Under the pieces are notes generated by a model that did no database searches, was not told the origin of the DNA, and worked only from the letters and a program-made list of their open reading frames with translations. 64,000 bases of DNA, from positions 124,001 to 188,000 of the forward strand of contig NZ_CP010907.1 of the NCBI RefSeq assembly GCF_000971765.1, read 5' to 3'. Both the position numbers and the translations under genes were made by a program. Numbering within the stretch: the stretch's first letter is position 1; every line of letters starts with the position of its first letter. Origin of the DNA: Candidatus Pantoea carbekii. Its GTDB lineage: Bacteria > Pseudomonadota > Gammaproteobacteria > Enterobacterales > Enterobacteriaceae. Positions 36,978 to 49,141 of the stretch are shown one piece after another.

Positions 36978-37023
36978 ATACAATATGTAATGGCCCCGTC
37001 ATAAAAAATAATGGATAACAATT

Positions 37024-38310
37024 ATGAAGAATTGGAGGATATTAATTTTCAGTATAATGATAACCGCTAATGCTGCGTTTGCAGTGCCGCACGTAATTGA
37101 TAAAATTGTTGCAGTAGTAAATAATGAAGTATTGTTAAAAAGTGAAGTTGATAGCATTTTTAATAATATGGTATCAAAGGCAAATGACATTGGTTATAAG
37201 TTGCCTAATGATAAAATATTGCGTCATCAGATTCTTGAACATCAGATCATGGACAATATTATTTTACAGTTGGGTAAAACAATCGGCATACAAGTTAACG
37301 ATAAACAGTTAGAGCAAGTTATTGCTTTACAAAATCACATCACTCATAATCAATTACGTAAACTTCTAGCATCTGAAGGAATAAGCTATACTACTTACCG
37401 TAAGCAGTTGCGTAAAGAAATATTAATTACAGCGATACGTAATAATGAAGTCCGTCGTCATATCGTAATTTTACCCGAAGAAGTAGATACTATATCCAAA
37501 CAAATTAGTTTGCAAAATATTCAGCATCTACAGATAAATATTAGTCAAATTCTTTTGCCTCTGCCGGAAAACGCAATAGCTAAACAAGTAAATGATCAGG
37601 AGAAATTAGCAAAGGAGTTAATTAAAAAAATAAAAAAAGGCATTGATTTTAATACGTTAGCTATATCGTATTCGATAGCCCCAGAAGCATTACAAGATGG
37701 CAGCATGGGCTGGAATACAATTGAAGAACTTCCAACGATTTTTGAACAAGCATTGCGTACTGCAAAAAAGGGCGATATTATAGGGCCAATTCATTCCGGA
37801 GTTGGTTTTCATATATTAAAAGTTAACGGGTTGCGTGATGAAACTAAAAGCATTTCTGCAACTCAAGTGCATCTGCGTCATATCTTTTTAAAACCTTCAC
37901 TTTTTTTGAGTGAAGATCAGGCTGTTGCTAAATTAAATCAAATATTTGATCGTATTAAAAATGGTAAAACTACTTTCATAATGGCAGCTAATCAATTTTC
38001 TAACGATTCTAATTCTGCTAAAAAAGGAGGAGATCTTGGTTGGTCTACGTTAGAAATTTATGATCCAATATTTAGTAACGCAATCCTCCAATTGAACAAA
38101 GGTCAAATTAGTAAACCGTTACATTCTTCTTTTGGATATCATTTAATTCAATTAATAGATATTCGCAAAGTTAATAAAACCCATGAAACACAAAAAGAAC
38201 GTGCTTATCGTCTTCTATTCAATAGAAAATTTTTAGAACAAGAACAAGTTTGGATGCAAAAACAACGAGGCATGGCTTATGTGAAAATTATGGATACTTA
38301 TGATTACTAA
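37024..38310 (+). CDS. surA: Periplasmic chaperone and peptidyl-prolyl isomerase SurA
   Basis: A chaperone that escorts unfolded outer-membrane proteins, including LptD, through the periplasm. It has 428 residues, as in E. coli. A signal peptide (about 20 residues, ending ANAAFA) precedes [23 protein letters not shown] of the chaperone domain. Two parvulin domains follow: about 170-275 (with [18 protein letters not shown]) and 285-385 (with [20 protein letters not shown]). Its 3' end overlaps the pdxA start by 11 bases. Confidence 0.96.
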   Translation: MKNWRILIFSIMITANAAFAVPHVIDKIVAVVNNEVLLKSEVDSIFNNMVSKANDIGYKLPNDKILRHQILEHQIMDNIILQLGKTIGIQVNDKQLEQVIALQNHITHNQLRKLLASEGISYTTYRKQLRKEILITAIRNNEVRRHIVILPEEVDTISKQISLQNIQHLQINISQILLPLPENAIAKQVNDQEKLAKELIKKIKKGIDFNTLAISYSIAPEALQDGSMGWNTIEELPTIFEQALRTAKKGDIIGPIHSGVGFHILKVNGLRDETKSISATQVHLRHIFLKPSLFLSEDQAVAKLNQIFDRIKNGKTTFIMAANQFSNDSNSAKKGGDLGWSTLEIYDPIFSNAILQLNKGQISKPLHSSFGYHLIQLIDIRKVNKTHETQKERAYRLLFNRKFLEQEQVWMQKQRGMAYVKIMDTYDY

Positions 38311-39295
38311 TTATCGAGTTGTTATTACTTCTGGCGAACCGAGCGGCATCGGTCCTGATTTGATAATTCAGCTTGCCCAATCTAATTGGCCTGTTGAGCT
38401 AGTAGTATGCGCTGATGGCGAATTATTGCAATATCGTGCCACTCAATTGGGATTACCACTAACTTTACTTAAATATCAATCCACATTGGAACCAAAACCG
38501 CAAAAAAGTGGTTCATTAACTTTGCTACAAATTGATACAATCAAACCAGTTATTGCAGGTCTTTTAGAAAAAGATAACAGTCACTACGTCATTAACACTC
38601 TACTACGTGCATGTAATGGTTGCTTAAATGGTGAATTTGCTGCTATAGTTACCGGTCCTGTACATAAAGGTGTAATTAATGATGCTGGTATATTATTTAC
38701 AGGTCATACTGAATTCTTTGCCAATTATACTGGTAGTAGTCGAGTAGTTATGATGCTTGCAACGAAAGAAATTCGAGTGGCGTTAGCCACAACTCATTTA
38801 CCTTTAAAGAAAGTACCTGCCGCTATTACTTACGATACTTTATATGAAGTAATTAATATTTTACATGATGATTTGAAAAAAAAATTTTCTTTTCCGAATC
38901 CGTGCATATTAGTATGTGGACTTAATCCACATGCAGGTGAAAATGGTTACATTGGTCGCGAAGAAATAGATATTATTATTCCAGTGTTAAATGAATTACG
39001 CAGCCTTCATGGCATGCAATTAGTGGGACCTCTACCAGCTGACACAATTTTCTTACCGAAGTATTTACAGCGTGCCGATGCAATTTTAGCAATGTATCAT
39101 GATCAGGCATTACCAGTATTAAAATTTCAGGGATTTGGACGTGCTGTAAATATTACTCTTGGGTTGCCTTTTATCCGCACTTCTGTTGATCATGGCACTG
39201 CATTAGAATTAGCTGGACTTGGTTTTGCAGATCCGGGAAGTTTGATTACAGCACTAAAACTTGCTATTAGTATGATTAACAATAATGTTTATTAA
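38300..39295 (+). CDS. pdxA: 4-hydroxythreonine-4-phosphate dehydrogenase
   Basis: Oxidises 4-phosphohydroxy-L-threonine in the DXP-dependent pyridoxal 5'-phosphate pathway. It has 331 residues (E. coli 329). [26 protein letters not shown], the FTGHTEFF metal-site region, LNPHAGENG and [20 protein letters not shown] are conserved. It overlaps surA upstream and rsmA downstream by 11 bases each, suggesting translational coupling. The PLP produced would serve ThrC and the transaminases of the pathways encoded nearby. Confidence 0.96.
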   Translation: MITNYRVVITSGEPSGIGPDLIIQLAQSNWPVELVVCADGELLQYRATQLGLPLTLLKYQSTLEPKPQKSGSLTLLQIDTIKPVIAGLLEKDNSHYVINTLLRACNGCLNGEFAAIVTGPVHKGVINDAGILFTGHTEFFANYTGSSRVVMMLATKEIRVALATTHLPLKKVPAAITYDTLYEVINILHDDLKKKFSFPNPCILVCGLNPHAGENGYIGREEIDIIIPVLNELRSLHGMQLVGPLPADTIFLPKYLQRADAILAMYHDQALPVLKFQGFGRAVNITLGLPFIRTSVDHGTALELAGLGFADPGSLITALKLAISMINNNVY

Positions 39296-40112
39296 TAATC
39301 GCACCAATAGAAAACATTATGCTCGTAAGCGTTTTGGTCAACATTTTTTAAAAGATCAGAATATTATTAATAATATTGTTGCTAGTATTTGTCCTAAAAA
39401 AGGGGATGTATTAGTTGAAATTGGACCAGGTTTAGGTGCTTTAACCGATCCTATAAGTAGATATTTAGATATATTGACCGTTATTGAACTAGATCGTGAC
39501 CTTGCCTACCGATTAAAAAACCATCCGTTTCTTGGACCTAAATTGACTGTTTACCAACAAGATGCAATGAATTTTGATTTTTCAGAATTAGCAAAAAAAC
39601 AAAACAAAAAATTGCGTGTATTTGGCAATTTACCATATAATATTTCTACACCGTTAATTTTTCATCTATTCAAATATATTGAATGGATTAAAGATATGCA
39701 CTTTATGTTACAAAAAGAAATAGTCGATCGTTTAGTTGCGTTACCAGGTAGTAAGCATTACGGTCGTCTTAGTGTAATCACACAATATTACTGTCAAATC
39801 ATACGTATATTGGAAGTTCCATCATGTGCATTCATGCCCATACCAAAGGTAGATTCTGTGCTAGTTTGTCAGCTTCCTTTTACTCAACCTCCACATCGAG
39901 TGAATAATGTAGATTTATTAAAGTATATTACTATGATTGCCTTTATGCAACGCCGTAAAACTATACGTAATAGTTTAGGTGATATCTTTTCTGAAAAGAG
40001 TCTTAAAGAACTAAATATTGACGCTTCATTACGTGCAGAAAATATTACGTTAGAACAATATTGCAATATGGCAAATTGGTTATCTGAATATAAAATTGAT
40101 ATAACTATATAG
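39285..40112 (+). CDS. rsmA: 16S rRNA dimethyladenosine transferase (RsmA/KsgA)
   Basis: Dimethylates A1518 and A1519 at the 3' end of 16S rRNA, a late check in 30S assembly. It has 275 residues (E. coli 273). [14 protein letters not shown], the SAM motif [10 protein letters not shown], the catalytic NLPYNIST and the C-terminal [12 protein letters not shown] are all present. The ATG at 39285 lies inside the pdxA end. apaG, which separates it from apaH in E. coli, is lost, leaving a 227-base gap. Confidence 0.97.
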   Translation: MFINNRTNRKHYARKRFGQHFLKDQNIINNIVASICPKKGDVLVEIGPGLGALTDPISRYLDILTVIELDRDLAYRLKNHPFLGPKLTVYQQDAMNFDFSELAKKQNKKLRVFGNLPYNISTPLIFHLFKYIEWIKDMHFMLQKEIVDRLVALPGSKHYGRLSVITQYYCQIIRILEVPSCAFMPIPKVDSVLVCQLPFTQPPHRVNNVDLLKYITMIAFMQRRKTIRNSLGDIFSEKSLKELNIDASLRAENITLEQYCNMANWLSEYKIDITI

Positions 40113-40339
40113 TTGTATAGAATATGTTATTCTACTCTGATGTTAATAAATTTAAAAATTATATTTTTTTCTTTTGTAAATTTAAAATAAATACCGTATA
40201 AATAACATGATAATGCTATCATCTGTGTAATGCATCAGCATGCAAAGTTCAAGTATATCTTTTTTCGTATTGTTATTTCAATGTTATATGTATGTTTACA
40301 TTATTGTTTGAAGTAAAGCATTTGATTGAGTTTAATTAA

Positions 40340-41152
40340 ATGAATACATACTTAATTGGCGATGTTCATGGCTGTTACAATGAACTCTGTAGTTTATTGA
40401 AAAAAGTTGCATTTAATCCATATCAAGATGAATTATGGTTGACAGGTGATTTAGTAGCTCGTGGTCCAAATTCCCTTGATGTATTACGTTATGTCAAGTC
40501 TCTAGGTAGATGCGTTCGTATGGTGTTAGGAAATCATGATTTACATTTAATTGCAGTGTATGCAGGTATAAGCCCTAATAAACCTAAAGATCGTTTAACT
40601 TCTCTTCTTAATGAAAACAATGTAGTTGAATTAATTGATTGGTTACGTTGTCAACCATTATTGCAAATAGATGAAAAAAAGAAATTACTTATGTCACATG
40701 CAGGTATTACACCACAGTGGGATCTAAAAACTGTAAAAATGTGTGCTAGTCAAGTATCAGCAATACTGTCAAGCGATAATTACCATTTATTGCTAAATTG
40801 TATGTACGGTGATATGCCAAATAATTGGACATCAAATTTGACCGGACTAGCACGGTTACGTTTTAGTATTAATGCGTTAACTAAAATGCGTTTTTGTTTT
40901 CCAAACGGGCAATTAGACATGATTTGCAAAAAAGATCCTCATTCAGCACCTACTCCTCTTCAACCATGGTTTTTAATTCCTAGCAAAATTGATCGAGAAT
41001 ATACTATGGTATTCGGTCATTGGGCTTCTTTAGCAGGAAAGGGAACACCAGATAAAATTATTGGATTAGATACTGGTTGCTGTTGGGGTGGTATGCTTAC
41101 CCTGCTACACTGGGAAACGCAACAATATTATGTTCAGAAATCAATTTATTAA
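40340..41152 (+). CDS. apaH: Diadenosine tetraphosphatase ApaH (symmetrical)
   Basis: Hydrolyses Ap4A to two ADP, removing a stress-linked by-product of aminoacyl-tRNA synthetases. In enteric bacteria it also acts on Np4-capped RNA. It has 270 residues (E. coli about 280, with a slightly longer tail). The metallophosphatase motifs [24 protein letters not shown] and GNHDLH are in order, followed by SHAGITPQW and [11 protein letters not shown]. It converges on folA 100 bases away. Confidence 0.95.
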   Translation: MNTYLIGDVHGCYNELCSLLKKVAFNPYQDELWLTGDLVARGPNSLDVLRYVKSLGRCVRMVLGNHDLHLIAVYAGISPNKPKDRLTSLLNENNVVELIDWLRCQPLLQIDEKKKLLMSHAGITPQWDLKTVKMCASQVSAILSSDNYHLLLNCMYGDMPNNWTSNLTGLARLRFSINALTKMRFCFPNGQLDMICKKDPHSAPTPLQPWFLIPSKIDREYTMVFGHWASLAGKGTPDKIIGLDTGCCWGGMLTLLHWETQQYYVQKSIY

Positions 41153-41252
41153 AAACAAATCTATGATATTATTAAATCAAATTTATATAAAGCATTAGCA
41201 GTAACGTGGACGTGTCTTCCTTCTGATTTCAAATTAAATAGATATCTATGAA

Positions 41253-41750
41253 TTATATGATTATGTGATGGCGCTCCAAAATTTCAAAACGATAACTATA
41301 TAAATTTTGTTTGTCTGGATAGTGAAATTCACTAAATATAGATTTCCATTCTTTTAATTTGTAATTAGGAAATTGCGTGTCACCTTGTACTTTTGCATGA
41401 ATATGAGTGAGATACAGACGATCTGCATAAGTCAACATTTGCGCATAAATACGACCTCCACCAATAACCATAATTTCCTGAGCATTATTTGCAATTTTTA
41501 TTGCTTCATATAATGAAGTAGCCCAAATGACATTATGATATTTTTGATTATTTGGCCGACTACTCAGTACAATATTTAGACGATCAGGAAGTGGACGACC
41601 AATAGAATCAAAAGTCAGTCTTCCCATAATTAATGGTTTATTAAAAGTATTACGTTTAAACCACATTAAATCGGCTGGTAAATTCCATGGTATAAGATTA
41701 TTTATACCTATAATTCGGTCTACTGATAATGCTGCGATTAAACTGATCAT
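41253..41750 (-). CDS. folA: Dihydrofolate reductase
   Basis: Reduces dihydrofolate to tetrahydrofolate with NADPH. It has 165 residues (E. coli 159, with a few extra at the C-terminus). [15 protein letters not shown], the catalytic Asp in [27 protein letters not shown] and the NADPH loop [10 protein letters not shown] are typical. It lies 57 bases downstream of the carB stop on the same strand and converges with apaH, as in E. coli, although the caiF-fix genes that lie between carB and folA there are gone. Confidence 0.96.
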   Translation of the reverse strand: MISLIAALSVDRIIGINNLIPWNLPADLMWFKRNTFNKPLIMGRLTFDSIGRPLPDRLNIVLSSRPNNQKYHNVIWATSLYEAIKIANNAQEIMVIGGGRIYAQMLTYADRLYLTHIHAKVQGDTQFPNYKLKEWKSIFSEFHYPDKQNLYSYRFEILERHHIII

Positions 41751-41807
41751 TTTGAATACTTAAATAAGAAGAATAGTTACAGATAATTAATTTATAAAAT
41801 AATTTTA

Positions 41808-44800
41808 TTATATTTTTGTGATCTTTTTCTTTGCATGCATTTCCTGGAGAGACAGTACGTGTTCTATAGGATTTGAATTTAATGCCATCACTGTAGCAAA
41901 ACTACCATTCAAAGTAGTATCATAGTGCACTTTATACCGTAATGCACTGTATCTAATTAATTTTGAATCTTCAATGGCTTGACGTCCTTCAGTAGTATTT
42001 ACAATATAAGTATATTCACCGTTTTTAAGACGATCTTGAATATGTGGACGACCTTCGTGTACTTTATTTACTAATCGTAATTTGATACCTGCTTTTTTTA
42101 GCACAATAGCAGTACCGTAGGTAGCGTCTAATTCAAAACCAAATTTTTGCAGTTTTACTGCAAGATCAACGATACGTGCTTTATCAACATCTCGTACAGA
42201 AAGAAGTGCACGACCAATTTTCTTCATATTACTTTGTGCACCTAACATTGCCTTAGCAAATGCTTCTGCAAAGGTACGACCGATTCCCATAACTTCACCA
42301 GTAGAACGCATTTCAGGTCCCAGTATAGGATCGACATCAGAAAATTTGTTGAATGGTAATACTACTTCTTTGACAGAATAGTATGGTTGAATTATTTCTT
42401 GAGTTATACCTTGTTCAACTAATTTCTTCCCTATCATAACAAGCGCTGCAATTTTTGCTAAAGGTAGACCTGTGGCTTTTGATACAAAAGGTATCGTACG
42501 AGCAGCACGTGGGTTCACTTCAATTAGGTAAATTTCGTTATTTTTAACCGCAAATTGTACGTTCATTAAACCACATACTTTTAACTTAAAGGCTAATTTT
42601 TTTACCTGTTTTCGCATTTCATTCTGAATGTCATTGCTTAAAGTATATGCTGGTAGAGAGCACGCAGAGTCACCAGAATGCACACCAGCTTGTTCAATAT
42701 GCTCTATAATAGCACCAATTAAAACGTCTTTGCCATCACAGATAGCATCAATGTCTACTTCTACTGCATCATCAAGAAATCTATCTAACAGTACCGGTGC
42801 ATTATTAGATACAGCGACTGCAGTTTTGAAATACTGCTGCAAATCATTTGTATTATAAACTATTTCCATTGCGCGACCTCCTAGTACATAAGAAGGACGA
42901 ACAACGAGAGGATATCCAATAATAAGCGATTTGTTTATTGCCTCTTGTAAAGTACTGACCGTAGTATTAGCAGGCTGCTTTAAGCCTAAAGATTGTACAA
43001 CCTTTTGAAAACGTTCTCTGTCCTCTGCACAATCAATCGCATCAGGAGTAGTCCCGATAATTGATACTCCTTCTGCTTCTAATTTGCGAGCTAGTTTTAG
43101 TGGCGTTTGACCTCCATACTGTACAATAACACCTTTTGGTTTTTCAATTCTTACGATTTCTAATACATCTTCCAATGTAACTGGTTCAAAATATAGACGA
43201 TTAGAGATGTCATAATCTGTTGATACAGTTTCTGGATTACAATTAACCATGATTGTATCATAACCCTGTGCACGCAAAGCTAGTACTGCATGTACACAAC
43301 AATAATCAAATTCAATGCCTTGGCCTATGCGATTTGGACCGCTGCCAAGCACCAGAATTTTTTCAACGTGTTGTGTAGGGTTAGATTCACATTCCTCCTC
43401 ATAAGTAGAGTACATATATGCAGTATCAGTTCTAAATTCTGCTGCACAAGTATCAATACGCTTATACACAGGATACATATTATATTTTTGACGTAGCTGG
43501 CGTATTTTTTTTTCTTCTACATATGTTAAGTGTGCTAAACGAGCATCAGAAAATCCTTTTCGTTTAAGATAGTATAAATAATCGTTACTCAGTCCATGGA
43601 TGCCTATATCGGTTACCTGTTTTTCTAATTGTACTAATTCTTCAATTTGACTTAAGAACCAACGATCAATATTAGTTAGATGAAATACATTATCTACGGA
43701 CATACCAGCACGAAAAGCATCGGCAATATACCAAATGCGATCAGGACCAGCATCTTTTAGTTCTCTACGAATAAGTGTTAAGCATTCCATGTTGTTAAAA
43801 TCAACTTTTGAATCAAAACCATTAGCCCCTACTTCTAAAGAACGTAACGCTTTATGGAGTGATTCTTGAAAAGTACGACCAATGGCCATCACTTCCCCGA
43901 CTGATTTCATTTGTGTGGTTAATCGGTCATTCGCTCCGTTAAATTTTTCGAAATTAAAGCGTGGAATTTTAGTTACTACATAGTCTAGAGATGGTTCAAA
44001 AGAGGCAGGTGTACGACATCCAGTAATATCATTAAGTAATTCATCTAAAGTAAAACCAACTGCAAGTTTTGCTGCTACTTTAGCAATTGGGAAACCAGTT
44101 GCTTTGGAAGCTAGTGCAGAAGAACGTGAAACACGTGGATTCATCTCGATTACAATTAAACGACCATTTTTAGGATTAATTGCAAACTGAACATTAGAGC
44201 CGCCAGTTTCGATGCCAATTTCACGAATGACTGCAATCGAAGCATTACGCATCATCTGATATTCTTTATCAGTAAGAGTTTGTGCTGGTGCAACAGTAAT
44301 TGAATCACCAGTATGGATTCCCATAGCATCAAAATTTTCGATTGCACAAACAATGATACAATTATCATTTTTATCACGTACTACCTCCATTTCATATTCT
44401 TTCCAACCAATTAAAGACTCATCGATTAATAGTTCATGAGTAGGAGATAAATTAAGACCTCGTTCACAAATATCTTCAAATTCTTCCCGATTATAAGCAA
44501 TTCCACCACCACTACCGCCCATTGTAAAAGAGGGACGAATGATGCATGGAAAACCTACTTCTTCAGCAACCTGTAAAGCTTCTTGCATGTTATGTGCAAT
44601 ACCAGAACGTGATGTTTCTAAACCAATATTTTTTATAGCTTTATCAAAAGAAAGACGGTCTTCAGCTTTACTAATAGCAGCAGCAGTAGCACCTATCATA
44701 TTAACATTAAATTCTTTTAGAATTCCTTGACGTTCTAATTCTAACGCACAATTCAATGCTGTCTGGCCACCCATTGTTGGAAGTAGGGCATCTGGACGTT

Positions 44801-45041
44801 CTTTTTCAATAATTTTATATAATATATCTAATTGGATTGGCTCGATGTAAGTAACATCGGCCATTTCTGGATCGGTCATGATCGTTGCTGGATTAGAATT
44901 GACTAATACGATATGATAACCTTCTTCACGAAGTGCTTTGCATGCTTGTACACCAGAATAATCAAATTCACATGCTTGACCAATAACAATCGGACCTGCA
45001 CCAAGGAGTAAAATAGATTTTATATCTGTGCGTTTGGGCAT
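41808..45041 (-). CDS. carB: Carbamoyl-phosphate synthase large subunit
   Basis: Uses ammonia from CarA, bicarbonate and two ATP to make carbamoyl phosphate for arginine and pyrimidines. It has 1077 residues (E. coli 1073). Two homologous ATP-grasp halves are visible, starting [20 protein letters not shown] and [18 protein letters not shown]. Each has a conserved Glu-Asn metal motif ([13 protein letters not shown] and [13 protein letters not shown]). The C-terminal allosteric domain covers about the last 140 residues. It follows carA after 13 bases. Confidence 0.97.
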   Translation of the reverse strand: MPKRTDIKSILLLGAGPIVIGQACEFDYSGVQACKALREEGYHIVLVNSNPATIMTDPEMADVTYIEPIQLDILYKIIEKERPDALLPTMGGQTALNCALELERQGILKEFNVNMIGATAAAISKAEDRLSFDKAIKNIGLETSRSGIAHNMQEALQVAEEVGFPCIIRPSFTMGGSGGGIAYNREEFEDICERGLNLSPTHELLIDESLIGWKEYEMEVVRDKNDNCIIVCAIENFDAMGIHTGDSITVAPAQTLTDKEYQMMRNASIAVIREIGIETGGSNVQFAINPKNGRLIVIEMNPRVSRSSALASKATGFPIAKVAAKLAVGFTLDELLNDITGCRTPASFEPSLDYVVTKIPRFNFEKFNGANDRLTTQMKSVGEVMAIGRTFQESLHKALRSLEVGANGFDSKVDFNNMECLTLIRRELKDAGPDRIWYIADAFRAGMSVDNVFHLTNIDRWFLSQIEELVQLEKQVTDIGIHGLSNDYLYYLKRKGFSDARLAHLTYVEEKKIRQLRQKYNMYPVYKRIDTCAAEFRTDTAYMYSTYEEECESNPTQHVEKILVLGSGPNRIGQGIEFDYCCVHAVLALRAQGYDTIMVNCNPETVSTDYDISNRLYFEPVTLEDVLEIVRIEKPKGVIVQYGGQTPLKLARKLEAEGVSIIGTTPDAIDCAEDRERFQKVVQSLGLKQPANTTVSTLQEAINKSLIIGYPLVVRPSYVLGGRAMEIVYNTNDLQQYFKTAVAVSNNAPVLLDRFLDDAVEVDIDAICDGKDVLIGAIIEHIEQAGVHSGDSACSLPAYTLSNDIQNEMRKQVKKLAFKLKVCGLMNVQFAVKNNEIYLIEVNPRAARTIPFVSKATGLPLAKIAALVMIGKKLVEQGITQEIIQPYYSVKEVVLPFNKFSDVDPILGPEMRSTGEVMGIGRTFAEAFAKAMLGAQSNMKKIGRALLSVRDVDKARIVDLAVKLQKFGFELDATYGTAIVLKKAGIKLRLVNKVHEGRPHIQDRLKNGEYTYIVNTTEGRQAIEDSKLIRYSALRYKVHYDTTLNGSFATVMALNSNPIEHVLSLQEMHAKKKITKI

Positions 45042-45054
45042 GGTGTATTCCTGA

Positions 45055-46212
45055 TCATTTTACTTTAACACGGTAAATTTGCATCAGTTCAATAAAGTGA
45101 TCAAATAGCGGCGATGCAGCATCATGTGGACCTGGACTAGCCTCTGGATGACCTTGAAAACTAAAAGCCGGTTTATCAATACGATGAATACCTTGCACTG
45201 TATAATCAAATAAAGAAATATGTGTAATACGCAATTTATTACTTATCAAACTATTTTTGTCTACAGTAAAACTATGATTTTGTGAAGTAATCATAACAGT
45301 ATTTTCATCTAAATCTTTTACTGGATGATTAGCTCCGTGATGGCCAAACTTCATCTTCAAAGTTTTTGCACCGCTTGCTAACGCTAATAACTGATGTCCG
45401 AGACAAATTCCAAATATCGGAATTTTAGTTTTTAAAAACGTTTGGATTGCATTAATTGCATAATTGCAGGGCTCGGGATCGCCGGGACCGTTAGAAAGAA
45501 AAATGCCGTCAGGTTTCAGTTTTAGCACCTCTTTTGCAGAAGTTTGTGCGGGTACAACTGTTAGACGACAACCTCGATCTACTAACATGCGTAAGATATT
45601 ACGTTTAACACCATAATCATAGACTACTACTTGAAGAATTGATTCATTAGTCTTGTTACTCTGATTATATAGAGAACCTTGTAATGTTAGACTACCTTCT
45701 TTCCAAAGGTATGTTTTCAAAGTACTAACTTTTTTTGCTAAATCTATTCCTGTAATCCCTTGAAATTTCCTAATTTTTTTTAGTGCTACTGAAATTTTTA
45801 TATTTTTACCGCTAATAATACAACCTTTTTGGGTTCCTTTGTCACGTAATAAGCGTGTTAACTTCCGTGTATCAATTTCAGCAATGCCAACAATTTTGTT
45901 ACGTTGTAGGTATACTGAAAAATCCTCTTCGCTACGAAAATTACTACTTATAGAGGATAAAGCACGAATTATAATACCTTGAACATGAATTTTATTGGAT
46001 TCTTGGTCATGAATATTAGTACCAACATTACCAATATGAGGATAAGTAAAAGCAACTATTTGATTGCAATATGAGGGATCAGTCAGAATTTCTTGATAAC
46101 CAGTTATCGATGTATTAAATATGACTTCTCCTACTGCTACTCCTACAGCGCCTATAGCAACACCTTGAAATTTAGTTCCATCTTCTAAAACCAAGAGAGC
46201 TGAATTACCCAA
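45055..46212 (-). CDS. carA: Carbamoyl-phosphate synthase small (glutaminase) subunit
   Basis: Hydrolyses glutamine and channels ammonia to CarB. It has 385 residues (E. coli 382). The catalytic triad is in [11 protein letters not shown] (Cys) and [13 protein letters not shown] (His, Glu), and [11 protein letters not shown] is conserved. The start codon is TTG at 46212, with an excellent GGAGG 5 bases before it. E. coli carA also uses UUG, so the rare start is conserved rather than an error. I find no clear arginine-repressor box upstream. Confidence 0.96.
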   Translation of the reverse strand: MGNSALLVLEDGTKFQGVAIGAVGVAVGEVIFNTSITGYQEILTDPSYCNQIVAFTYPHIGNVGTNIHDQESNKIHVQGIIIRALSSISSNFRSEEDFSVYLQRNKIVGIAEIDTRKLTRLLRDKGTQKGCIISGKNIKISVALKKIRKFQGITGIDLAKKVSTLKTYLWKEGSLTLQGSLYNQSNKTNESILQVVVYDYGVKRNILRMLVDRGCRLTVVPAQTSAKEVLKLKPDGIFLSNGPGDPEPCNYAINAIQTFLKTKIPIFGICLGHQLLALASGAKTLKMKFGHHGANHPVKDLDENTVMITSQNHSFTVDKNSLISNKLRITHISLFDYTVQGIHRIDKPAFSFQGHPEASPGPHDAASPLFDHFIELMQIYRVKVK

Positions 46213-46516
46213 AATATCCTCCAGGTTATAAAATTTAAATTAATTCAAATGACTTATGCTAAATTATTCTAAAATTAAATAATCCATGAATTTTTTAAAG
46301 GAATCTATAATCTCAATAATTACATTATCTACGTGCATTAGGTATACTACCTTTTTTATTTGTTAGACAATATTAGATAACATAACGTTAAAAATCAGAC
46401 ATGATATAAATCAATTAAGATAACTTTTAGCAACAAACTATTTTCGAAGAGAAAAAATCAACACATAAAGATTTTTATTACAAATAAATATTATTTTTAT
46501 TTTACAATTTTCATAA
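46213..46516. other. carA upstream region / dapB downstream gap
   Basis: About 300 AT-rich bases between dapB and carA, both on the minus strand. It must contain the carAB promoter. E. coli has two promoters with arginine boxes here; I see no pair of TGAAT/ATTCA-type boxes. A 5-bp AGGTA/TACCT palindrome with T-run near 46340-46356 is on the opposite strand from both genes. Confidence 0.55.
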
Positions 46517-47332
46517 TTATGATAAATTTAAAACGTCATGCATGTTATACAAACCAAACTTTTGTCTTATAAGCCAACTTGCTGCTTTAATAGCACCATC
46601 TGCAAAAGTCATACGGTTAGTAGCTCTGTGAATAATTTCAACACGTTCTCCAATAGCGGCAAATATTGCAGTATGTTCGCCGATAATATCACCAGCACGT
46701 ACAGTAGAAAAACCTATGGTATGTTGTTTTCTCTTACCAGTATATCCCTTACGTCCATAAATAGCATGCTCGTTTAACTTCCAATCCATAGTGTCAGCAA
46801 TAACTTCTCCCATTGTTAATGCTGTACCAGAAGGAGCATCTACTTTATCATGATGATGCGCTTCTATAATTTCAATGTCAGCGTAACTGCCCATAACTTT
46901 AGTAATTTGCTTTAGCAAATTAAACATTATGTTCACACCGATGCTAAAATTGGCTGAAAATACAATAGGGATTTTTAACGATGCGCTATGAATTATTTTT
47001 TTACCGATATCATCTAACCCAGTAGTACCAATTACAATTGGTTTGCAATAATCAAGGCAAATCTTTATATATTTCAATGTACTTTCAGGACACGTGAAAT
47101 CTATCAGAACATCAAAATCATTTACTGCTTTTTGTAAATCATTAGTAATATTGACTCTATTACTATCTATGCCAGCAAATTCTCCGGCATCTTTACCTAC
47201 TAAAGGCGATCCCTGTCGTGCTACAGCAGTAGTAAGTACTACGCCACATGTCTGATCAATAGCAGCAATTAAATTACGTCCCATACGACCTGACGTACCT
47301 GAAATAGCAATGCGAATGTCACTCATATTCAA
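46517..47332 (-). CDS. dapB: 4-hydroxy-tetrahydrodipicolinate reductase
   Basis: Makes tetrahydrodipicolinate, the branch step to diaminopimelate and lysine; diaminopimelate is the substrate of the MurE encoded in this window. It has 271 residues (E. coli 273). The nucleotide-binding [17 protein letters not shown], the active-site [15 protein letters not shown] and [14 protein letters not shown] are conserved. An ATG two codons downstream (47326) is an alternative start. rihC, which precedes dapB in E. coli, is absent. Confidence 0.96.
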   Translation of the reverse strand: MNMSDIRIAISGTSGRMGRNLIAAIDQTCGVVLTTAVARQGSPLVGKDAGEFAGIDSNRVNITNDLQKAVNDFDVLIDFTCPESTLKYIKICLDYCKPIVIGTTGLDDIGKKIIHSASLKIPIVFSANFSIGVNIMFNLLKQITKVMGSYADIEIIEAHHHDKVDAPSGTALTMGEVIADTMDWKLNEHAIYGRKGYTGKRKQHTIGFSTVRAGDIIGEHTAIFAAIGERVEIIHRATNRMTFADGAIKAASWLIRQKFGLYNMHDVLNLS

Positions 47333-47492
47333 TATATAAAACCATTAAATTTAAAATCACTGGATAATATAATAGCAAAGCCAAACACTTAAAGTAAAGT
47401 ATGTATTGTAAAATACAAAAAAAATACGATAATAGCACCAAGATATGTTAGTTAAATATGCCATTTCTGTATAGATGGTAATTTATCAATTG

Positions 47493-48443
47493 TCATTTTG
47501 TATGCATGTCAATATACAGTATTTTTGGTATTTGAAATACAATTTTTTCTTCGTAACCATTTAATTCTATTACTTTTTCGACGCCCTTTTTATTGAGATA
47601 TTGAATTACCTGCTGTACCAAAATTTCTGGTGCTGATGCTCCTGCAGTTATACCAATATACTTCATTCCTTCCAACCAATGATCGCGAATATCTTCGACT
47701 GAATCAATTAACTTTGCTATTTTACCATCATGTTGAACTAATTCAACTAATCGACTAGCATTAGAAGAATTTTTTGAACCAACTACAAATATAATGTCTG
47801 CGCTATATGCTAACAAACGTACAGCTTTTTGCCGATTACTAGTAGCATAACAAATGTCATCCTTACGTGGTCCAATAATCATTGGAAAACGACAGCGTAA
47901 TGCTTTAATTATACCTGCTGTATGATCCAACGATAATGTAGACTGTGTCATAAAGCAAAGGTTGTTTTCATTTTTGACTTTTAATTTAAATATATCTTTC
48001 TCTGATTCTATTAAATACATACCAGCATTAGGATTATTGTACTGTCCCATTGTTCCTTCTACTTCTGGATGACCTGCATGACCGATAAAAATAACTTCAA
48101 TACCCTTTCGGCTAGCACGTAATACTTCCATATGTATCTTAGTAACTAACGGACATGTAGCATCAAATAAAATCTTTAAGTTACGTGTTTTAGCTTCTAT
48201 CAAAATAGCTTGAGAAACACCATGTGCTGAAAAAATTAAAATTGATTTATCAGGCACTTCACTTATTTTTTCAATAAAAATTACACCTCGTTTTTTAAAA
48301 TTGCTTATTACATAGCGATTGTGTACTATTTCATGACGTACATAAATTGGTTTACCGTACATATTTAAGGCACGCTCTACTATGCTTATCGCACGATCTA
48401 CACCAGCACAGAAACCTCGTGGGTTAGCTAACAGGATTTGCAT
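47493..48443 (-). CDS. ispH: 4-hydroxy-3-methylbut-2-enyl diphosphate reductase
   Basis: The iron-sulfur enzyme of the last MEP-pathway step, giving IPP and DMAPP. It has 316 residues, as in E. coli. The three cluster-binding cysteines are in [20 protein letters not shown] and CYATSNRQ. The catalytic Glu/Thr region with MTQSTLSLD is present. Isoprenoids feed undecaprenyl phosphate for MraY and MurG. The ATG at 48443 has GGGGA 6 bases upstream, and that site directly adjoins an 11-bp hairpin (48454-48479). Confidence 0.96.
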   Translation of the reverse strand: MQILLANPRGFCAGVDRAISIVERALNMYGKPIYVRHEIVHNRYVISNFKKRGVIFIEKISEVPDKSILIFSAHGVSQAILIEAKTRNLKILFDATCPLVTKIHMEVLRASRKGIEVIFIGHAGHPEVEGTMGQYNNPNAGMYLIESEKDIFKLKVKNENNLCFMTQSTLSLDHTAGIIKALRCRFPMIIGPRKDDICYATSNRQKAVRLLAYSADIIFVVGSKNSSNASRLVELVQHDGKIAKLIDSVEDIRDHWLEGMKYIGITAGASAPEILVQQVIQYLNKKGVEKVIELNGYEEKIVFQIPKILYIDMHTK

Positions 48444-48453
48444 ATTTTATCCC

Positions 48454-48479
48454 CATGGATGAATGTAAATTCATCCATG
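48454..48479 (-). promoter_or_regulatory. Hairpin next to the ispH ribosome-binding site
   Basis: CATGGATGAAT (48454-48464), loop GTAA, ATTCATCCATG (48469-48479): a perfect 11-bp stem. Read on the minus strand, its 3' arm runs into the GGGGA ribosome site of ispH. It may limit ribosome access, be the remains of the lost fkpB's 3' end, or terminate the lspA-side transcript. Its role is unknown. Confidence 0.55.
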
Positions 48480-48649
48480 TTCTTCGAATTTTACGAATTG
48501 ATAACTAAACATAAAACCAATAAAATCTCTATCAGTTTACAATCATCAAATTTTAAAAAATTTTTAAGATACCTGTATAAATCTAAAATATTTTAGTATT
48601 ACGAAAATAAGACTATTATTTCATATGATATAAAAATTAAATTTGTACT

Positions 48650-49141
48650 TCATTTTCTCTTAGAACTAAAAAAGTTTTCCACTATTAAGAAGGTTGTGCC
48701 TATACAAATGCTACTATCTGCAATATTAAAAGTTGCGAAATGCCATTGACCGATATAAAAATCAATAAAATCTATTATGAATCCATAATAGATACGATCA
48801 AACAAATTACCTAATGCTCCACCAATGATCAATGCATAAGCAATTTTACTTAAAATATAATTAGAATCAGTGCGATACATTAATACTACTAGTATTACTA
48901 TGATAATAATAGCTAAAAAAGCCAGAAACCACCGTTGAGCACCGTTTTTATCGGATAACAAGCTAAATATTACACCATAATTACGCACATAAAACAAATT
49001 GAAAAAAGGTGCAAATGGGTAAATTTCATTCTGTACAATATTATTGTTAATCCAGTATTTAGTAACTATATCAATAATAGTTACTAAGAATGCCAACCAT
49101 AGCCATGCCAGCTCATTAAAACTGACAATTTTCATCTTCAT
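48650..49141 (-). CDS. lspA: Lipoprotein signal peptidase (signal peptidase II)
   Basis: An inner-membrane aspartyl protease that cleaves prolipoprotein signal peptides. It has 163 residues (E. coli 164) and four hydrophobic spans. The catalytic aspartates are in GNLFDRIYYGFIIDFIDF and FNIADSSI; the RNYGVIFS segment matches. Its start overlaps the ileS stop by one base, so it is translationally coupled to ileS as in E. coli. fkpB, normally next, is missing. Confidence 0.96.
   Translation of the reverse strand: MKMKIVSFNELAWLWLAFLVTIIDIVTKYWINNNIVQNEIYPFAPFFNLFYVRNYGVIFSLLSDKNGAQRWFLAFLAIIIIVILVVLMYRTDSNYILSKIAYALIIGGALGNLFDRIYYGFIIDFIDFYIGQWHFATFNIADSSICIGTTFLIVENFFSSKRK

Noticed and set aside
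46340-46356. Small AGGTA/TACCT palindrome with T-run as a terminator
   Set aside because: It is oriented for the plus strand, where there is no gene, and the stem is only 5 bp.
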